27,073 nt of DNA from Paramacrobiotus richtersi (taxonomy: Eukaryota; Tardigrada; Eutardigrada; Parachela; Macrobiotidae), in contig JAQGAU010000495.1 in assembly GCA_034698045.1 (NCBI GenBank), positions 1-27,073 of the forward strand, in the 5' to 3' direction. The notes under the pieces were generated by a model. That model did no database searches and was not told the origin of the DNA. It saw only the letters and a list, made by a program, of their open reading frames with translations. Positions 9,679-21,900 of the stretch are shown here, one piece after another; within the stretch, counting starts at the first letter, position 1, and each line of letters starts with the position of its first letter. Made by a program: the position numbers and the translations under genes.

Positions 9679-10330
9679 CAGACTGCAGAGGATTGAAACG
9701 TGAATATGCGTCGGAAAGGCGTTAGGAAACCCTCTCGATACAATCAGTTTTCAGATATAGATCTGACAGCTGTAGGAGCGATACGATACCGATCCTAATT
9801 AGACGGCAGTTGCTTCACGCTGACGCACAAATCGGTTCGGTTGGTCTGCGTGGCCTTTAGCGGCGGATATGGCATTAATAATTACTTGGGCCTTGAGACA
9901 ATTTTTGCAGATGAGCAAAGCACCCCGTCATGAGATAATTTCATGGCGGAAATGAGCTGGTTAAGGTTGATTAATCATGAAACGGTAATGAAAATCCAAT
10001 ACAGACGGTGTTCTGCAATTACGCTACAAACATCGCTGTAAACAGTAATAAAGTCAGCTGAAAAGTGTTATTGCAGATTTGTACAATTTTGTAACGAAAT
10101 GAGCGAGACAGTTGCGCACTGCCAGGTAAGCATCTGCATGATACGATTGCGTGTATATGTGTCATTTCCTTTGATTAAATGGCTGTTGAATGCTGTTTTT
10201 GCAAGCGCGATGTTTACCTCCTGGGGAGTTGGTAAAGCGTTTGGCACGGAGAGGACTACGTCCTGCTATGTTGTCTTTCCGTTCAGTCGGGAGTATTCAC
10301 ATCTCACATTACCTCGTCTGAAATGTTAAT

Positions 10331-13300
10331 GAAATAAGCACACCGAGCACCTGGACTGTTACGACCATCGTATAGTTAACTGATGCAGAGGGGGGAAAAC
10401 AGTCTCCTACATTTTTTTTGTTTAACGTTTTTTAATGTCTACAGATATTATCTGTACAATCAGGCTAAGACACTGTACCAGATTACAGACAAGCAACGGA
10501 GAAAAGAAGATCAAGAAAATTCACAGTAAGGAGATATCGAAACCTTTACAAGGTCAAGCGCAATCCAAGCACATGAGTCGCTATATGGATCGCTTAATTT
10601 CACGGATTTCCGTTCAACACCTTTAAGTGCCAATCTGAACGTTGAAAGACTGTAGTAAGGTCCGTATGAAATTATTAAGGCTTGTTTTATTCCACAGGTT
10701 ATATTATACCTATCAGGAATCCAAAGTTGCGGTCTCTTCTCCGCGTCGCTCCGTCTGCTAAATTACTTCCAAACTGCCGATCGTTTCCATAACAAATGGA
10801 TACTCACGGTCAGTTTGGGCTTGGCGGGTATTTGTTGAAACAAAGGATGAATCAGTGTTGGGATCATATGAAAATCTTTGTCATTTTCCCAAGTCTGGAA
10901 TTGTCGGCTTACATATGTAACTTTCTTCAAGAAGGTGTACTTCGCTAGTCTATATTTGTACATACAGTACAGCTGCACAGACATTTTTTCCGAGGCGTCG
11001 ATCAACATCTTCCGCTGTACAAAACAGCACTGGTGCCACAGTTCAGGATTTCAATGTCAGCAATGACCACGTTGTTTGCTTAACTAGTGAAATTTTATTA
11101 ATTAATTATATCGATCCATCATCCGTAGCAGGTTTTGTAACATGCGTCAAAAACATGTTTTTGCTTTTCTTGGAAGCGGTTTGTATGTACAGTCGGTAAT
11201 GTATTTCTTGTGACCTTTACGATTGTATTCGCAACCTGAACCTGTCATATCGACAAAAGGAACATTCGGTAGTGTGCAAAACAGATAGAAAGATTCGGCA
11301 TAGATTGGGTTACTGATTAATCCGTTCGCGCTGGATAACAGAAACCATTTCTGCCACCATATGCCAGCATTTGTCTATACAACAATTCTGCTACAAAAAA
11401 TCCTGCCGTCCTGTATTGGCAATTTACACGTTGTCCCACAAACGCAAAGTGCCTCGATCGATCTCCTTCGTAACTTACTAGCTGCTAAGGTTCTGCTAAC
11501 CTTTGAGCGTTAAGGCGTTGGATGTTATCTATTCTGTCTGAAAAGCGCGTAACGTAAGAATGTAATTTGGCGTTCTCTTTTGCTTCGTAGGTTTCACTCC
11601 TTGGCGTGTTGTGTCAATCATGACGAACGCCTCGAAATCCAATATCAATCAAATCGTTTTTCTCCATGTAAAAGGTTTAGCAACAGACAAGTATGCTGTT
11701 ACTGAACACTGGCAGATTACTGCTCGAAGGAAATAAACAGATAAACTACGGATCTCTGTGGCGGTAGAAACTTAATCCTTGCTAAGTGCATATAATGATT
11801 AATTTGCATACGATATCGATATCATACGTGCCTGTCCATTTAATTGCGGATCCCTCACGGCCGAGTCACGGGACAACATTCCCAAAGCCGTTTAAAAATA
11901 CCTGACTGAAATTACTTGACACCAGCCACCAGGCACCGTTACGTGAAATGTTACGGATGTCAGCATGAATATTTTCACAACAGGCATGGGAAACTGATTG
12001 TGAGTTGAATGAGGTAATTTCAGTGATATCTATTAGTGTGATGAATGTCCTAGTACATGCGGTCTGAATTATCTAATAATGAATAATGAATAGTGCTTAT
12101 CGCATGATCCCATCTGCCAATGTTCGTTCGGGTTGGAAAACATGAACTCTTTCAGTTCTGTTTACATGCTTTACCACATAAAATCTTCGGAGCAGTCGAC
12201 TATAGGCACTCGCTCACAAGTAAATTCGAATGAACTCGTAGCTTGTGGTAAGCACATATACTACAATCGGCTTCATTACGAAAAAAGGAATTAGTCGATG
12301 TACAACAGGGGAACCGCCTGACATGTGAATTTAAAGCATCAAACATCAAACATCAAAACCTGATTTACATCACAATACACATAGGCGATTGGACCAGGAA
12401 ATCACGAATGGCGTCGATTTAACGGACGTGAACTTTCGCCTGAAGCTACCGCTAATGCGGTCTCCGTTATCTATCTCATTAAATGTTTATGATGTGTCTT
12501 ATAAAACGCTCCTACTCTGGTCTATGAGATAGCATTTGATAAAATATTTAAATTTGTTTAGAGTATGTCATCAATGTAAGTGCGTTGTTGAAACTTCGCC
12601 AATTTAACTGCAACTCTCCGCCGCAGCATTCGCAATGGCCCCATTGTTGTATATGGCAGGTCTCAAAATTGGAGACAAGATATAGTCGATCGTTTACTGC
12701 TGCTATCCAAAAAATCGCAGTGTCGTTACTTTTATGACGATCGACTGCTTTGAGAAATAAAATTAGCCTGCAACCACGATCCTGTTCGTAGTTATGTTTA
12801 AAAACAGCAGAAAATTTACAGCATCATTTTGCAATGCCAATGGGAGTTTGTAAATTGTAACCAAAGTAACGCTAGATACATGGATCGAAATTAATTACAA
12901 TCTGGTGCATAGAAGTACAACAGTTACTGACAATATTGCATCGTAGCATATTCGAATGCTACTGTACCATTTTACATACAGCTATCAGATAAAAAGTTGT
13001 GAGTGAGTGCGATAATCAAGTCGGACAAAATGCTGTTGTAAGCTTGTCCTTGTCTTCTGTCAGTAACATACTTATCGGTACACACGGTGTTCTTTAGTGC
13101 GCAAGGTCATGAAATTCCTTATCAGCATATTCTGAAAGCAGCATACTTTTGCTGCCATTCTGCAACTGGTCAGTGACATTGGCAGTCAAAACCCCCGATA
13201 CGATAACATTATGAACGATAACAGTATAGTCCTCCACACAAAAGCTCGTACCTCGAAACCACAAAGTCCGCACTTCAAATTCTTAGTTTACAAACCAACA

Positions 13301-13373
13301 AGATTTACGAGCGCATTCCCCGTCCTTTCTTAACCACTGCAAGCCAAATAAAACCTCACCACCCTCGTTTGCA
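10331..13373. other. 3-kb stretch without a recognised gene
   Basis: AT-rich DNA between inverted arm 1 and the transporter gene. ORFs are short and none has a recognisable domain. A minus-strand ORF at 10763-11008 is followed by a good donor (CC|GTGAGT at about 10805), but I found no partner exon. Small structures include a CATCAAA direct repeat near 12345. The last 100-200 bp should contain the transporter promoter; no clear TATA was seen. Confidence 0.5.
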
Positions 13374-15317
13374 ATGGAGAAGAAGGACCAGACCCAACCG
13401 TCTGCAGACAAGCCATCCCTCGATGAAGACCACTCCACGGCCGATTTAAACCTGCACAATGGGGCTCGCAACCCGAAATACGCCCCTGCGGACCGGTTTA
13501 ACATGGCGTTTATCATCATGGTCTTTCTGGGTATGGGCGGGATGTACCCGTGGAATTTCTTCATTACCGCGGCCGATTACTTTCATTTCGCACTGAGGAA
13601 TACGACCAACCCGGAGGGGACGACGACATACCAGAAAACGTTTGAGAATGCGCTGACGATCATTGGTACTAGCTGCGGATTGGTGGGGATTGTCTGCAGT
13701 ACGCTTTTGACAAGGTATTCAATGTTCCTATCGGGTATCGGATATGTAGGCGAAAATCTTACTTAAAATATTCGTTTTCAAATAATAAGACAAGTCTGCT
13801 ACCTGCCTTTCTTTATCGAAGATAGAAGAATCGCAAGGAGATCTTGATGAAAAGTCGAAGATTGAGGACTGAGCTTGCAGCAGTAATTATTCCTTTTACA
13901 AAACATGTGTTAGCACAGGACGCATAGGGAACTCGTTAAATTCGCAATGCAGCCTATGCTGTTAATTTTTTGTGTACGCGGCGCGAATATACAGTTGTTT
14001 CATAAAGTTTATTTGAAAATGTACGAAAAACTACTCGTAAAATGTGACATAACTTTGTGAACTAAGTACGGATAACAGCATACGATAGATTTTCGGATTT
14101 GCTTTCTGACTAGACAATCGATATAATCAGTTTAGTTGCGCTACCTTGCTTATAAGACAGATTCTTCATCTTTCTTGCCTAGCTATACTATCTGTTATCC
14201 GTTATCATGTAGCTGAATAAAGAACGATACTCTTATTCGTTTCATACAAAGACCTTAGTAGATCGAGAAGCATTGTAACCTTTCTGGTGCCTCTAGATAT
14301 CTATCCGTCAAAGTCCGCGCCTACACCGGCTTCGTTATCATCATCGCCATCTTCACCATTACAACAATCCTGGCCAAAGTTGACACCGATTCCTTCCAGC
14401 CGACCTTCTTCATCGTCACAATGCTCAATGTCTTCATCATCAACTTTGCCAGTAACATCGTCAACGGCAGTTTATTCGGGCTACAAGGTTGTATGCCCTC
14501 CAAGTTCGCCACGGCCTTCATGGTCGGGCAGACCTTTGCGGGGATCTTTGCCGCTTTATCCTCGGTCATCGCCGTTCTAACCAATCAGGGCGAATCTGAC
14601 CAGAGCACTTCCATCAAGAACCAAGCCGTCGGATACTTTGGTTCGGCGATCGGGGCGACCGCCTTATGCACCGTATTATTTGGTGTGTTTATGCGTCTGC
14701 CGATTGTCAACTTCTATTTCAACCGGGATGAAGAGAAACCGGTGGTTTCCGAAGAGAAACCCCTCGTCAAGAAAAAAATACCATTGAAAATGATTCTGAC
14801 CCGAACCTGGCCGTACGTCGGCACATTGATCTTGACCTTTGCCACTACACTCTCCGTGTTCCCAGCAATCGTGGTGCTAGTCAAATCAACGAACGCAGCC
14901 AGCGGTTCTTTACTGAACACGGCGCTCTTCCTCCCGGTTGCGTGTTTTATTGTCTGGAACGTTGGGGATTTGACTGGGAGGTTGTCGCATGGGTTACTCC
15001 AGTGGCCGAACCCGCAGCAAGGGATACTGCTCTTCGTTATTGCGGTGGTAAGGACGGGATTGATTCCCTTGATGTTGTTTTGTAATGCGCTGCCCCGGGA
15101 ACATACAACACCGGTGTTTGGGGACGCGGTTTTTGTCACGTTGATTGCCACGCTGGCGTTTACTAACGGGTACTTTGGGAATGCGGGGATCATGTACGGC
15201 CCGAAGATGGTACCACCCGAGTGGGCGGAGATTACCGGAGCGATTATGGGGCTGTGTATCAATGTGGGACTGACGCTGGGGGCGGCGTTTTCTTTTGCGT
15301 TGCTGTTCAGTCTTTGA
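13374..15317 (+). CDS. Equilibrative nucleoside transporter (ENT/SLC29 family), 2 exons, 453 aa
   Basis: Exons are 13374-13714 and 14297-15317, joined in phase 2 across a 582-bp GT-AG intron that splits an Arg codon (residue 114). The length fits the ENT family (about 450 aa, 11 membrane segments, inside N-terminus). Family landmarks occur in order. PWNFF is at residues 59-63 in TM1, and GSLFGLQGCMPSKF is at about 172-185. A charged loop follows TM6 (about 255-276). WNVGDLTGR is at about 334-342, the family's FNxxDxxGR with its Asp and Arg. RTGLIPLMLFCN begins at about 366, and FTNGYFGNAGIMYGPK at about 402-417. ENTs move nucleosides and nucleobases across plasma or internal membranes. NTT at about 76 in the large first outer loop is a possible N-glycosylation site. 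The gene looks intact and is the only gene between the inverted GPCR arms. Confidence 0.93.
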
Positions 15318-16349
15318 GTTAAAAATGCCATGTACTGTAGCTACGCATTCCTGTGCGGCAGGTACGCCTAGTAAAAGAAGGATCACGGGCTTTAATATCA
15401 GGGTATCAGTATTGACATGCAGATAGTAAAAGCTGTGTGTAATGGGCACTTTTGGAAATAATGATGCTTATAGTTTCCTTTTTTGTCTGTTGTTGACATA
15501 CACACAATGTACTTCCTACCCTCAGTAAAGTGATCCGTCACATACCGTCTACACCGTTTACACGAAATAGCTACTTTCAACAGTTAACTTATATCGTGAA
15601 CACGTAGAACTTAACAGCTTAATGCAGTACAGTTTACACAACTTTGATTATCATTTTGGGCAGTGAGTGGAACGTTCGACATGATCATATATCATGGGTA
15701 AAGCGAGTGGATAACGATAGAGTGCAATTCTGCCGGGCAATCTGAATTGCGTCGACTAGATCAACGTCTTCATTTCCGGATTCACTCGTCTCTTTTTGGT
15801 GCAATGTTAATAAGGTGCTCAAGAATAATTCCTGACATTCCTGTGTCCCGGGGCCCACCTAGATCAAAGTTAGTTCATTCGTTAATTCATGAAGCCGATT
15901 TTAGTAAGGACGTTAGACTTCCGGTATGACTTCCTACAGCTGTCAGTACCCATTGACTGCGACATACATGAAGGCCGAAGGTTGCGGCTTCGTGATTAAC
16001 ACGTTTAGGATCAATTTGCCTTGAGTATTTGCATTGTCATGGCTTCTTTATGAGCATTATTCAAGTGATCATGTGTTGAAAATAAAACTGAAATTAACTG
16101 ATGGACTACCCAGAGAGGAATAGCAAACCTGGTTTCATTCATTTCCGTCAACTGAACAATACTTCAGCCGTGATGGGAGGTAAACCTCCCATCACGCTTC
16201 AGCGTACTAGAGATCAGTGACAGATCAGCCCGCAACGTACGCTGTGTCAGTTTGCTCGATACTATCGTAACATGTAAACGCTACGCATGGTGTCGAGTAA
16301 TTTCATTACATGTTGGAGAATAGGTAATTAGGTATACCATGAGATGTCA
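15318..16349. other. Intergenic between transporter and inverted arm 2
   Basis: No supported gene. The ORF at 15747-15929 lacks any domain. The stretch contains the perfect 28-bp palindrome at 16169-16196 and presumably the transporter 3' UTR. Confidence 0.5.
16162..16203. repeat. Perfect 28-bp palindrome flanked by 7-bp direct repeats
   Basis: Two 13-bp arms (CGTGATGGGAGGT and its reverse complement) are separated by AA at 16169-16196. The palindrome is bordered exactly by CTTCAGC on both sides (16162-16168 and 16197-16203). The flanking direct repeats look like a target-site duplication around a tiny fold-back insertion. Confidence 0.8.
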
Positions 16350-16928
16350 ATAATCCAGACCGAACACAGAGATAATATACAACAGCCGCCAAACCAGCAA
16401 TCCCTCTCTCCGGCCGTGCTTCACGCTCTGCCAATCCCACCAGGAGGTACACATCACGCTCCTGCAGACAGTATTTATCAGCCAATTAATCAGAATAAAC
16501 CACAGCTGTACAAGTTTCCATGCAAACATCCGCGTAACTTGCAGTGCGACTGTCTCCCTTGCATTTTATTACAAGGGTGTAAACTACCTATGCAATCATT
16601 TTTATGTCTCCAAGCTGACTCTATTAAGAGGTTTCGTGACGTACTTGTAAGACGTCGGCAGTATTCGATTTTCATTGCTCTGTCCGGCTATCGTGCTTGA
16701 TTAACCGTAGCGATCACAAGTCAGCTCATTTCCGCCATCAAATAACCCCAGGATGAAGTGCTCTGTATCGCTGCAACAATTATCTCCAGGTACAATAAAT
16801 TATTGACGCTGTAGCCGTTGCCAAAGGCCACAGAGATCATGTGAATCGCTTCTGCACCATGCAAAATCTAGCGGTCAATTAAGACGGCACCGCTGTTTCG
16901 TCTGAAAAACGATTGACTCGAGTTAGCT

Positions 16929-16935
16929 TTATAAA
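16929..16935 (+). promoter_or_regulatory. TATA box of GPCR paralogue 2
   Basis: TTATAAA lies about 80 bp upstream of the first in-frame ATG at 17012. A transcript start about 30 bp downstream would include both candidate start codons. Confidence 0.45.
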
Positions 16936-17011
16936 GAGTATGCGATGACTTTCGGGATTCTAGAGCACATCATTTTCTGCAAATACTTGTATAAATTCAA
17001 GTAATATAAAT

Positions 17012-18054
17012 ATGTTTTCTCCTTTCCGCGACGCGATAATGGAAACGACCAATCTGACCGTTAACGCGTCGGATGCCCCGATCGCTCCAGTGTTTGTTAT
17101 CTACGCCTGGTTCGGCACAACCATGTTTATCACCTTTGTCGGGACATTCGCCAGCGTCTTACTCATCGTTATCATTTACAAAACAAGCAACAATAAAGTG
17201 CGCAGTAACTTACTCATCTGCTTGATGTTATTCATCAATCTCTTGATGATTGCGGTATTCACCCCGATGGACAACATTATCGTCTTCCGCACCCAGTTAG
17301 GATACCGCGACAATATCCACTGTTCCGTCCTCAACTTTTTCCGCCAGACCAATGTCGGCGCAACCTACTGGTCCGCGTGTGCGGTGGCCATTAACCGTCT
17401 AATTGCCAACTGTTTTCCGCACCATTACAAGAACATCTTTAGTTTCAATAAAATGATTGTCTACGTCATGATTTGTTTGTCGGTCCCCGCTGTTCTTAAC
17501 ATTTTCACCGCGTGTGGTGTATCGGGACGGACGTTCCAGAGTTTCCCCCTGGGGGTGTGTGGATCCGTTCCGACCAATTTGAAATTGTTTGCCTTTGTTA
17601 ACGCGGTCGCCCACGCCGTGCCATTGGCGGTGCAGGGTGTCGCGCATGTTCTGCTGGCACTGCAGTTGGTCAAGCGGGGGCACGGAAATTCCGATCAACT
17701 GGAGGCGTCGGTCAAGCGGAGACGGCAGATCACGTTGGCGAGGATATTAATCGTTTCGTACTTTTGGTACTTGCTGTGTTTCCTGCCATTGCCGGTGGCC
17801 AAGCCGTTGCTGATTACCAATGGTTTTTGGGTCGGACACGAGATGTTACTGTTGGCGTTGAAAGCGGTCGAACTGTGCGGATCTGCGGGAATACCGGTAA
17901 GATGTTTCAACATTCCCATCGTGCATGACACTGCATGTTTTCATACTGTCTGTTTTTATAGGTGATCTTCTTTTTGCTGGGAGGTGACTACCAAACAAAG
18001 TTGGAAAATATGCTAAGCGAATATCGTATTAGCTATGCCAAAACTTCGCATTAA
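17012..18054 (+). CDS. Rhodopsin-type GPCR (paralogue 2), 2 exons, about 325 aa
   Basis: Exons are 17012-17896 and 17962-18054, joined in phase 0 across a 65-bp intron just before TM7, the same place as in the paralogue at 8609-9610. Without this intron the first exon would run into unrelated sequence. With it, TM7 continues as VIFFLLGGDYQTKLENM and ends in a short tail (AKTSH). Features shared with paralogue 1 are N-terminal glycosylation sites (NLT, NAS), the TM3 Cys in IHCSV, the loop-2 Cys in GVCGS, INRL instead of DRY, FWYLLCFLP in TM6 and no NPxxY. The third inner loop is rich in Lys and Arg (VKRRRQITLARI), as usual for G-protein contact. An inner ATG at 17039 (METTN) aligns with the preferred start of paralogue 1 and may be the true start. 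Ligand unknown. Confidence 0.87.
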
Positions 18055-18918
18055 GCTAGGCACTGCATGTTTCGTTTCATAGTCAGTACAGTGACATACT
18101 CTCGCGGTTTACATTTCTGTTATTGAGGTGCTGCAGAAGTGTCAGTTTGCACACTGTGTACGGAGTCTTGTACTCGTATAGTCTGTTTTATTTTGTCCAC
18201 TTCAATTCTTAGCTAGTATCTTAGTTGTTCTTGGTCGTGCAGTTCAGCTTACTAAAAGGCAATATGGATATTGTGAGCAAATATTTCGATTAATTGTCAC
18301 CTTTATTTATTGGCAATAAAACGGACGTTGGTGAGAAGTCGCGCTCCATCATCTGCATGGCTCCACTAATATCCACGTAGCGCACCACTTCGCGTTTAAA
18401 TTTCTAAGTTTTTAAGGTTTAATGAACATTCAAATCCACCAACCGAGCATCGCGATCATTATTTTGCCTTTTAAATTAAACCAGTCAGCTGCGTAGTTCT
18501 GTAAATTAAAAGTTCTCAGCTGACTGACTGTATGAATGGTTATTTTCCGGTCGCCTGTGAGTGACCGGAATACTAGGATGTTAAATTAGTACTAGTATAT
18601 TATGCTAGTGTATCGTATATTAGTACTAGTACATTTATCGCGTGTCAGCGCACTTACCAGTCGGCGATATATACACCGGTTTTCATGTGTATCATATTCA
18701 ATCAATAATGGTAGTACGAGCACTGTACTTCTACAGATACGCATGTCGAGGCCAGTCTAATCAGTTGTTGATTTCACACCGCAGTTCTAGCTGCGCATTC
18801 GGGATGAAGAACTTTTGCGCCTGCTCAGTTTTGCTAAAGTTATGCACAAACATGCATTCCATGTAAACAGTTGCAGTCCTGTGTGAAATTCCCAGATTTC
18901 TGACAATATTTAGCAGCA
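18055..18918. other. Intergenic with small repeats
   Basis: No gene recognised; the ORF at 18642-18866 has no support. A poly(A) signal AATAAA at 18315-18320 is the best candidate for the upstream GPCR. A cluster of inverted and direct repeats occupies 18482-18631. The right end should hold the P450 promoter. Confidence 0.5.
18482..18631. repeat. Cluster of two hairpins and a 12-bp direct repeat
   Basis: CAGTCAGCTG at 18482-18491 pairs with its complement at 18517-18526. TTCCGGTC at 18545-18552 pairs with GACCGGAA at 18563-18570. TTAGTACTAGTA occurs at 18586-18597 and again at 18620-18631. Such density within 150 bp suggests a fragment of a fold-back element or a structured site; its role is unknown. 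Confidence 0.65.
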
Positions 18919-21900
18919 ATGGTGATGTCTTGGATTGTGGCGGCTGTGGTGGGTACTGTTGCCTACTTCGTCTAGCAAGTTCTGCAAGCATTTTTTGAGA
19001 CGTGGAAAGAAGACTTTGCAAGTAAAAACGGCGTTCCTTAGTGATGCTTACCGTAAAAGCCGATACTGGTCGGAAAAAGGAATTCCCGCGCTGCCGCACG
19101 TTCCATTATTTGGAAGCCTTCTTGACGTTATGCGGGTAAAAATGTGTGTTGTTTTTGTCCTAATCGGTGGACTTTTTGCACGGCCGTTTAGCACGCATTC
19201 TCGTTTCCTCATCTTGAGTTTTTCTTGTCCTAGACGGGCTTGGGCCAGTTTGACCTAAAATGGACCAGAAAACTGGGACGAATATTCGGGTACGAGCTTG
19301 ATCTCATAGAGCACCGAAGCGTCAGGTCAAAAGTTTGTTTTAGATCTTTCGACGGACCATTTCCCGTAGTTGTCACTTCCGATCTCGGTATTGATATCTA
19401 CAACACCATCGTTTATTTCGGTTACTAGTTATGAAATTGCGTCACATATTGCAGAAATGCTCAAGAATATATCAGTGAAAGATTTCGGGACTTTCTTTAA
19501 CCGACGGGTAAGCAATCTAAAAAATAACCAGCACTGAAAGCATTTTTTAATTGAATAAGTAATTTGTAGGAATTAGGGCTTAGCGGACCTATCATGGAAC
19601 ACGCTCTGACCGAGATACGCGATCAGCACTGGAAAGTATGGAAGCACTTCTATAAGCAGCAGGCAGAAACTGCCGTTGCAATTGTGCGTCTTTTCTCCAG
19701 GATATACGTGGTGTCCTGATACCAGCGTTCACATCTGGCAGACTAAAACAGGTTTTTGAAACGTTTCGTAAGGAAAATCGGATCCCATTAATCGAGCCCT
19801 TGTACATAGATGAACAACCTTATGAAAGAGTGCTGCGATGAACTACTCAATAACCTGGAGACATTGACAGTTAACGGAGAAGATTTCCTGGCAAAAGAGT
19901 AACTACACAATATGTTGCTGTATTGATTTTGTTCCGCATACAAAGCTCTTTGTTTACAGATTATACAGCCGACTGACACTGGATGTAATTGCGACAACCT
20001 TCTTCGCAACAAAGATCAACTTCCAAGACGACCCAAACAGCACTTTTGTGAAGCATGCCAAGAGGTTCTTTGAATTTGGATTAGCGGATATGCCGTTGCT
20101 GCTTATTGCCAGTAAGCCAGAGTAATCACAACAGCTGAAATAAAATCCACTTGTTTATAAAAATAGATCTTATTTCAGCTCCTTGATTACTACATACAAC
20201 TGAGGTACGGTGAAACTGTTTACCTCTTTTCTTAGTGTTGTTCCCCAAAGTCCAACCGTTACTGCGATGGTTTGGATTCCAAATGCTCAATAAAGAGGCT
20301 GTGAAGTTCTTCGTCAACAACACTGAGCAAATAATACGTCTTCGAATGGAATCCAAACAGGTAAACAAGACACAGGGCGTTCGTCTTGAAAGTCATGCTT
20401 TTCCGTCAGAAACCGGTCGCTCAGGATACGGTATCATAAAGACTGTTTACTTTTGCGTTGAATGAACACACTGGATAATTTTAGTATCGACGGGACTTTC
20501 TCCAGTTAATGCTGAGTTCCTTAGAATCCCAGTCCAATGCAAAGAAACCAGTATCCCGCGAAACCCAGACCGCAGTCGAGAAAGAAACCAACGCCGATGT
20601 TGCAGCATCCGCAGTGTCAATGAGTACCTTCCAGGCAGGGTCTAAAACCTGGCTATGGCAATTGCCACTGGCTATGGCAACTGGCTATGGCAACGCCTTT
20701 CTGGCAACGCCAGTGCTAAAACCTGGCATTGCCAGGATAAAACATGGCAAAACAGGAATAAACCACCGCATCATTTTGCTAGACTGAAGATAACATAATC
20801 CTTGGATTGCGATTTTTGCACAGCAGTAATGCTGTTCGATTGTAAACAGAAGTTCGAGCTTTACACTTAACGTTCAGCGGCTATCGTTATGGGAAGAATC
20901 GCGGGCTAAATTGTTGCATGCTGGTTTCAGTAAGGCTGCGCTCATATGTTGTAGTATACTAGCACAAGAGACACGTTGCACAAGATCAGCATGCCAGCCG
21001 TTTAGCGACAAGCGTTCCATACAAGCATAGTCTTAATACAGCAGTGTACCGGTACATTCGTCACACGGCTCACAGACAGCGTGCTGCTTATCGTGAAAGA
21101 ACCCAGAAAGTGGAACAGCTAAAAGTGGAATCACATATCAAAACATACCATCACGCGACAGCACTCCTGAATGAAACCATATCCATGCAGAATACAGAAC
21201 GCTCTACTCGACTTTCATTTAACACACAAACATAAATAGCCATACTGTTTTAAACTGCTCACGGATCGTGGGCTGATAAATTCGCAACTACGTCCTGTAG
21301 CATAAAATCATGACTGGGATTACAGTACTGTTACCATTTGTCGCACAGATGGAACAATAATGCCGCCGGTCAGTCAAACGCTTATGTTTTTATGCACCTT
21401 TTCTGTTTTCGGAAACTTCTAACTATTATTTAACTGTCTAATCCGGACACACTGATAACGAGCTACCGGGTTATAGTGTGGATAATGAGAGATTTTTTCC
21501 CAGTCATCAGGAATCAGCCACCACGATGTAAGTAAGTGCGTAATTAAGAAGCAGCGAAGAAGCTAAACGGTTGCTTCTTCTGCTTTTTTTACTTTGAACT
21601 ACTATGGAAAGGAATCTGACAAAAAATATAAGGCTATTTTACTGTTGCATAAATTGTACTAAGGCAAACCGTTTCGCTTGAATGTTACACGAAAAAAAAA
21701 ACTTTTTATGAATACTATTTATTTTCCATATACAGTTATATTTATTTTGTTTTATGCTTTATTTAATTTTTACGAGCGCCAAGTGCATCTCGGATATGCG
21801 GGAAACAAAAATCGCGTTTGAAGTTCAGTACATTGTAAAAACACTCATAAACACAGCATAAACAGCAGTCTAAGTACAGTGTTTGGGTGCACTGGACTGT

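Larger units (their letters stand above)
8609..10330. repeat. Inverted duplication, arm 1
   Basis: This arm (GPCR gene plus about 700 bp upstream) is the reverse complement of 16350-18054, diverged but alignable by eye across both exons, the intron position and the upstream region. Clear matches outside the gene include the CAGCTCATTTCCGCCAT block (near 9940-9960 here, near 16720 in arm 2) and the stretch around 10200-10260 with TACCTCCTGG. Confidence 0.75.
16350..18054. repeat. Inverted duplication, arm 2
   Basis: Reverse-complement partner of 8609-10330. It includes about 660 bp upstream of the GPCR start as well as the gene. The two coding regions agree at roughly four of five residues by eye, and the upstream regions are recognisable but more diverged. 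Confidence 0.75.

Noticed and set aside
10099-10329. 76-codon ORF resembling a minus-strand ORF at 16347-16529
   Set aside because: The similarity follows from DNA homology of the inverted arms; no start, splice or domain evidence supports a protein.
10763-11008. Possible exon on the minus strand with a good GTGAGT donor
   Set aside because: No partner exon, acceptor or domain could be found, so it is only mentioned in the intergenic entry.
14714-15331. 205-codon ORF on the minus strand
   Set aside because: It is antisense to the second exon of the nucleoside transporter.
16344-16700. 118-codon ORF upstream of GPCR paralogue 2
   Set aside because: It lies in the duplicated upstream region, and the same strand and frame is not preserved in the partner arm (10000-10330), so it is probably chance.
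20633-20787. ORF continuing from the P450 into the element arm (GSKTWLWQLPLAMATG)
   Set aside because: The same peptide appears from the inverted arm at 22502-22621, so it is translation of the transposon end, not part of the P450.
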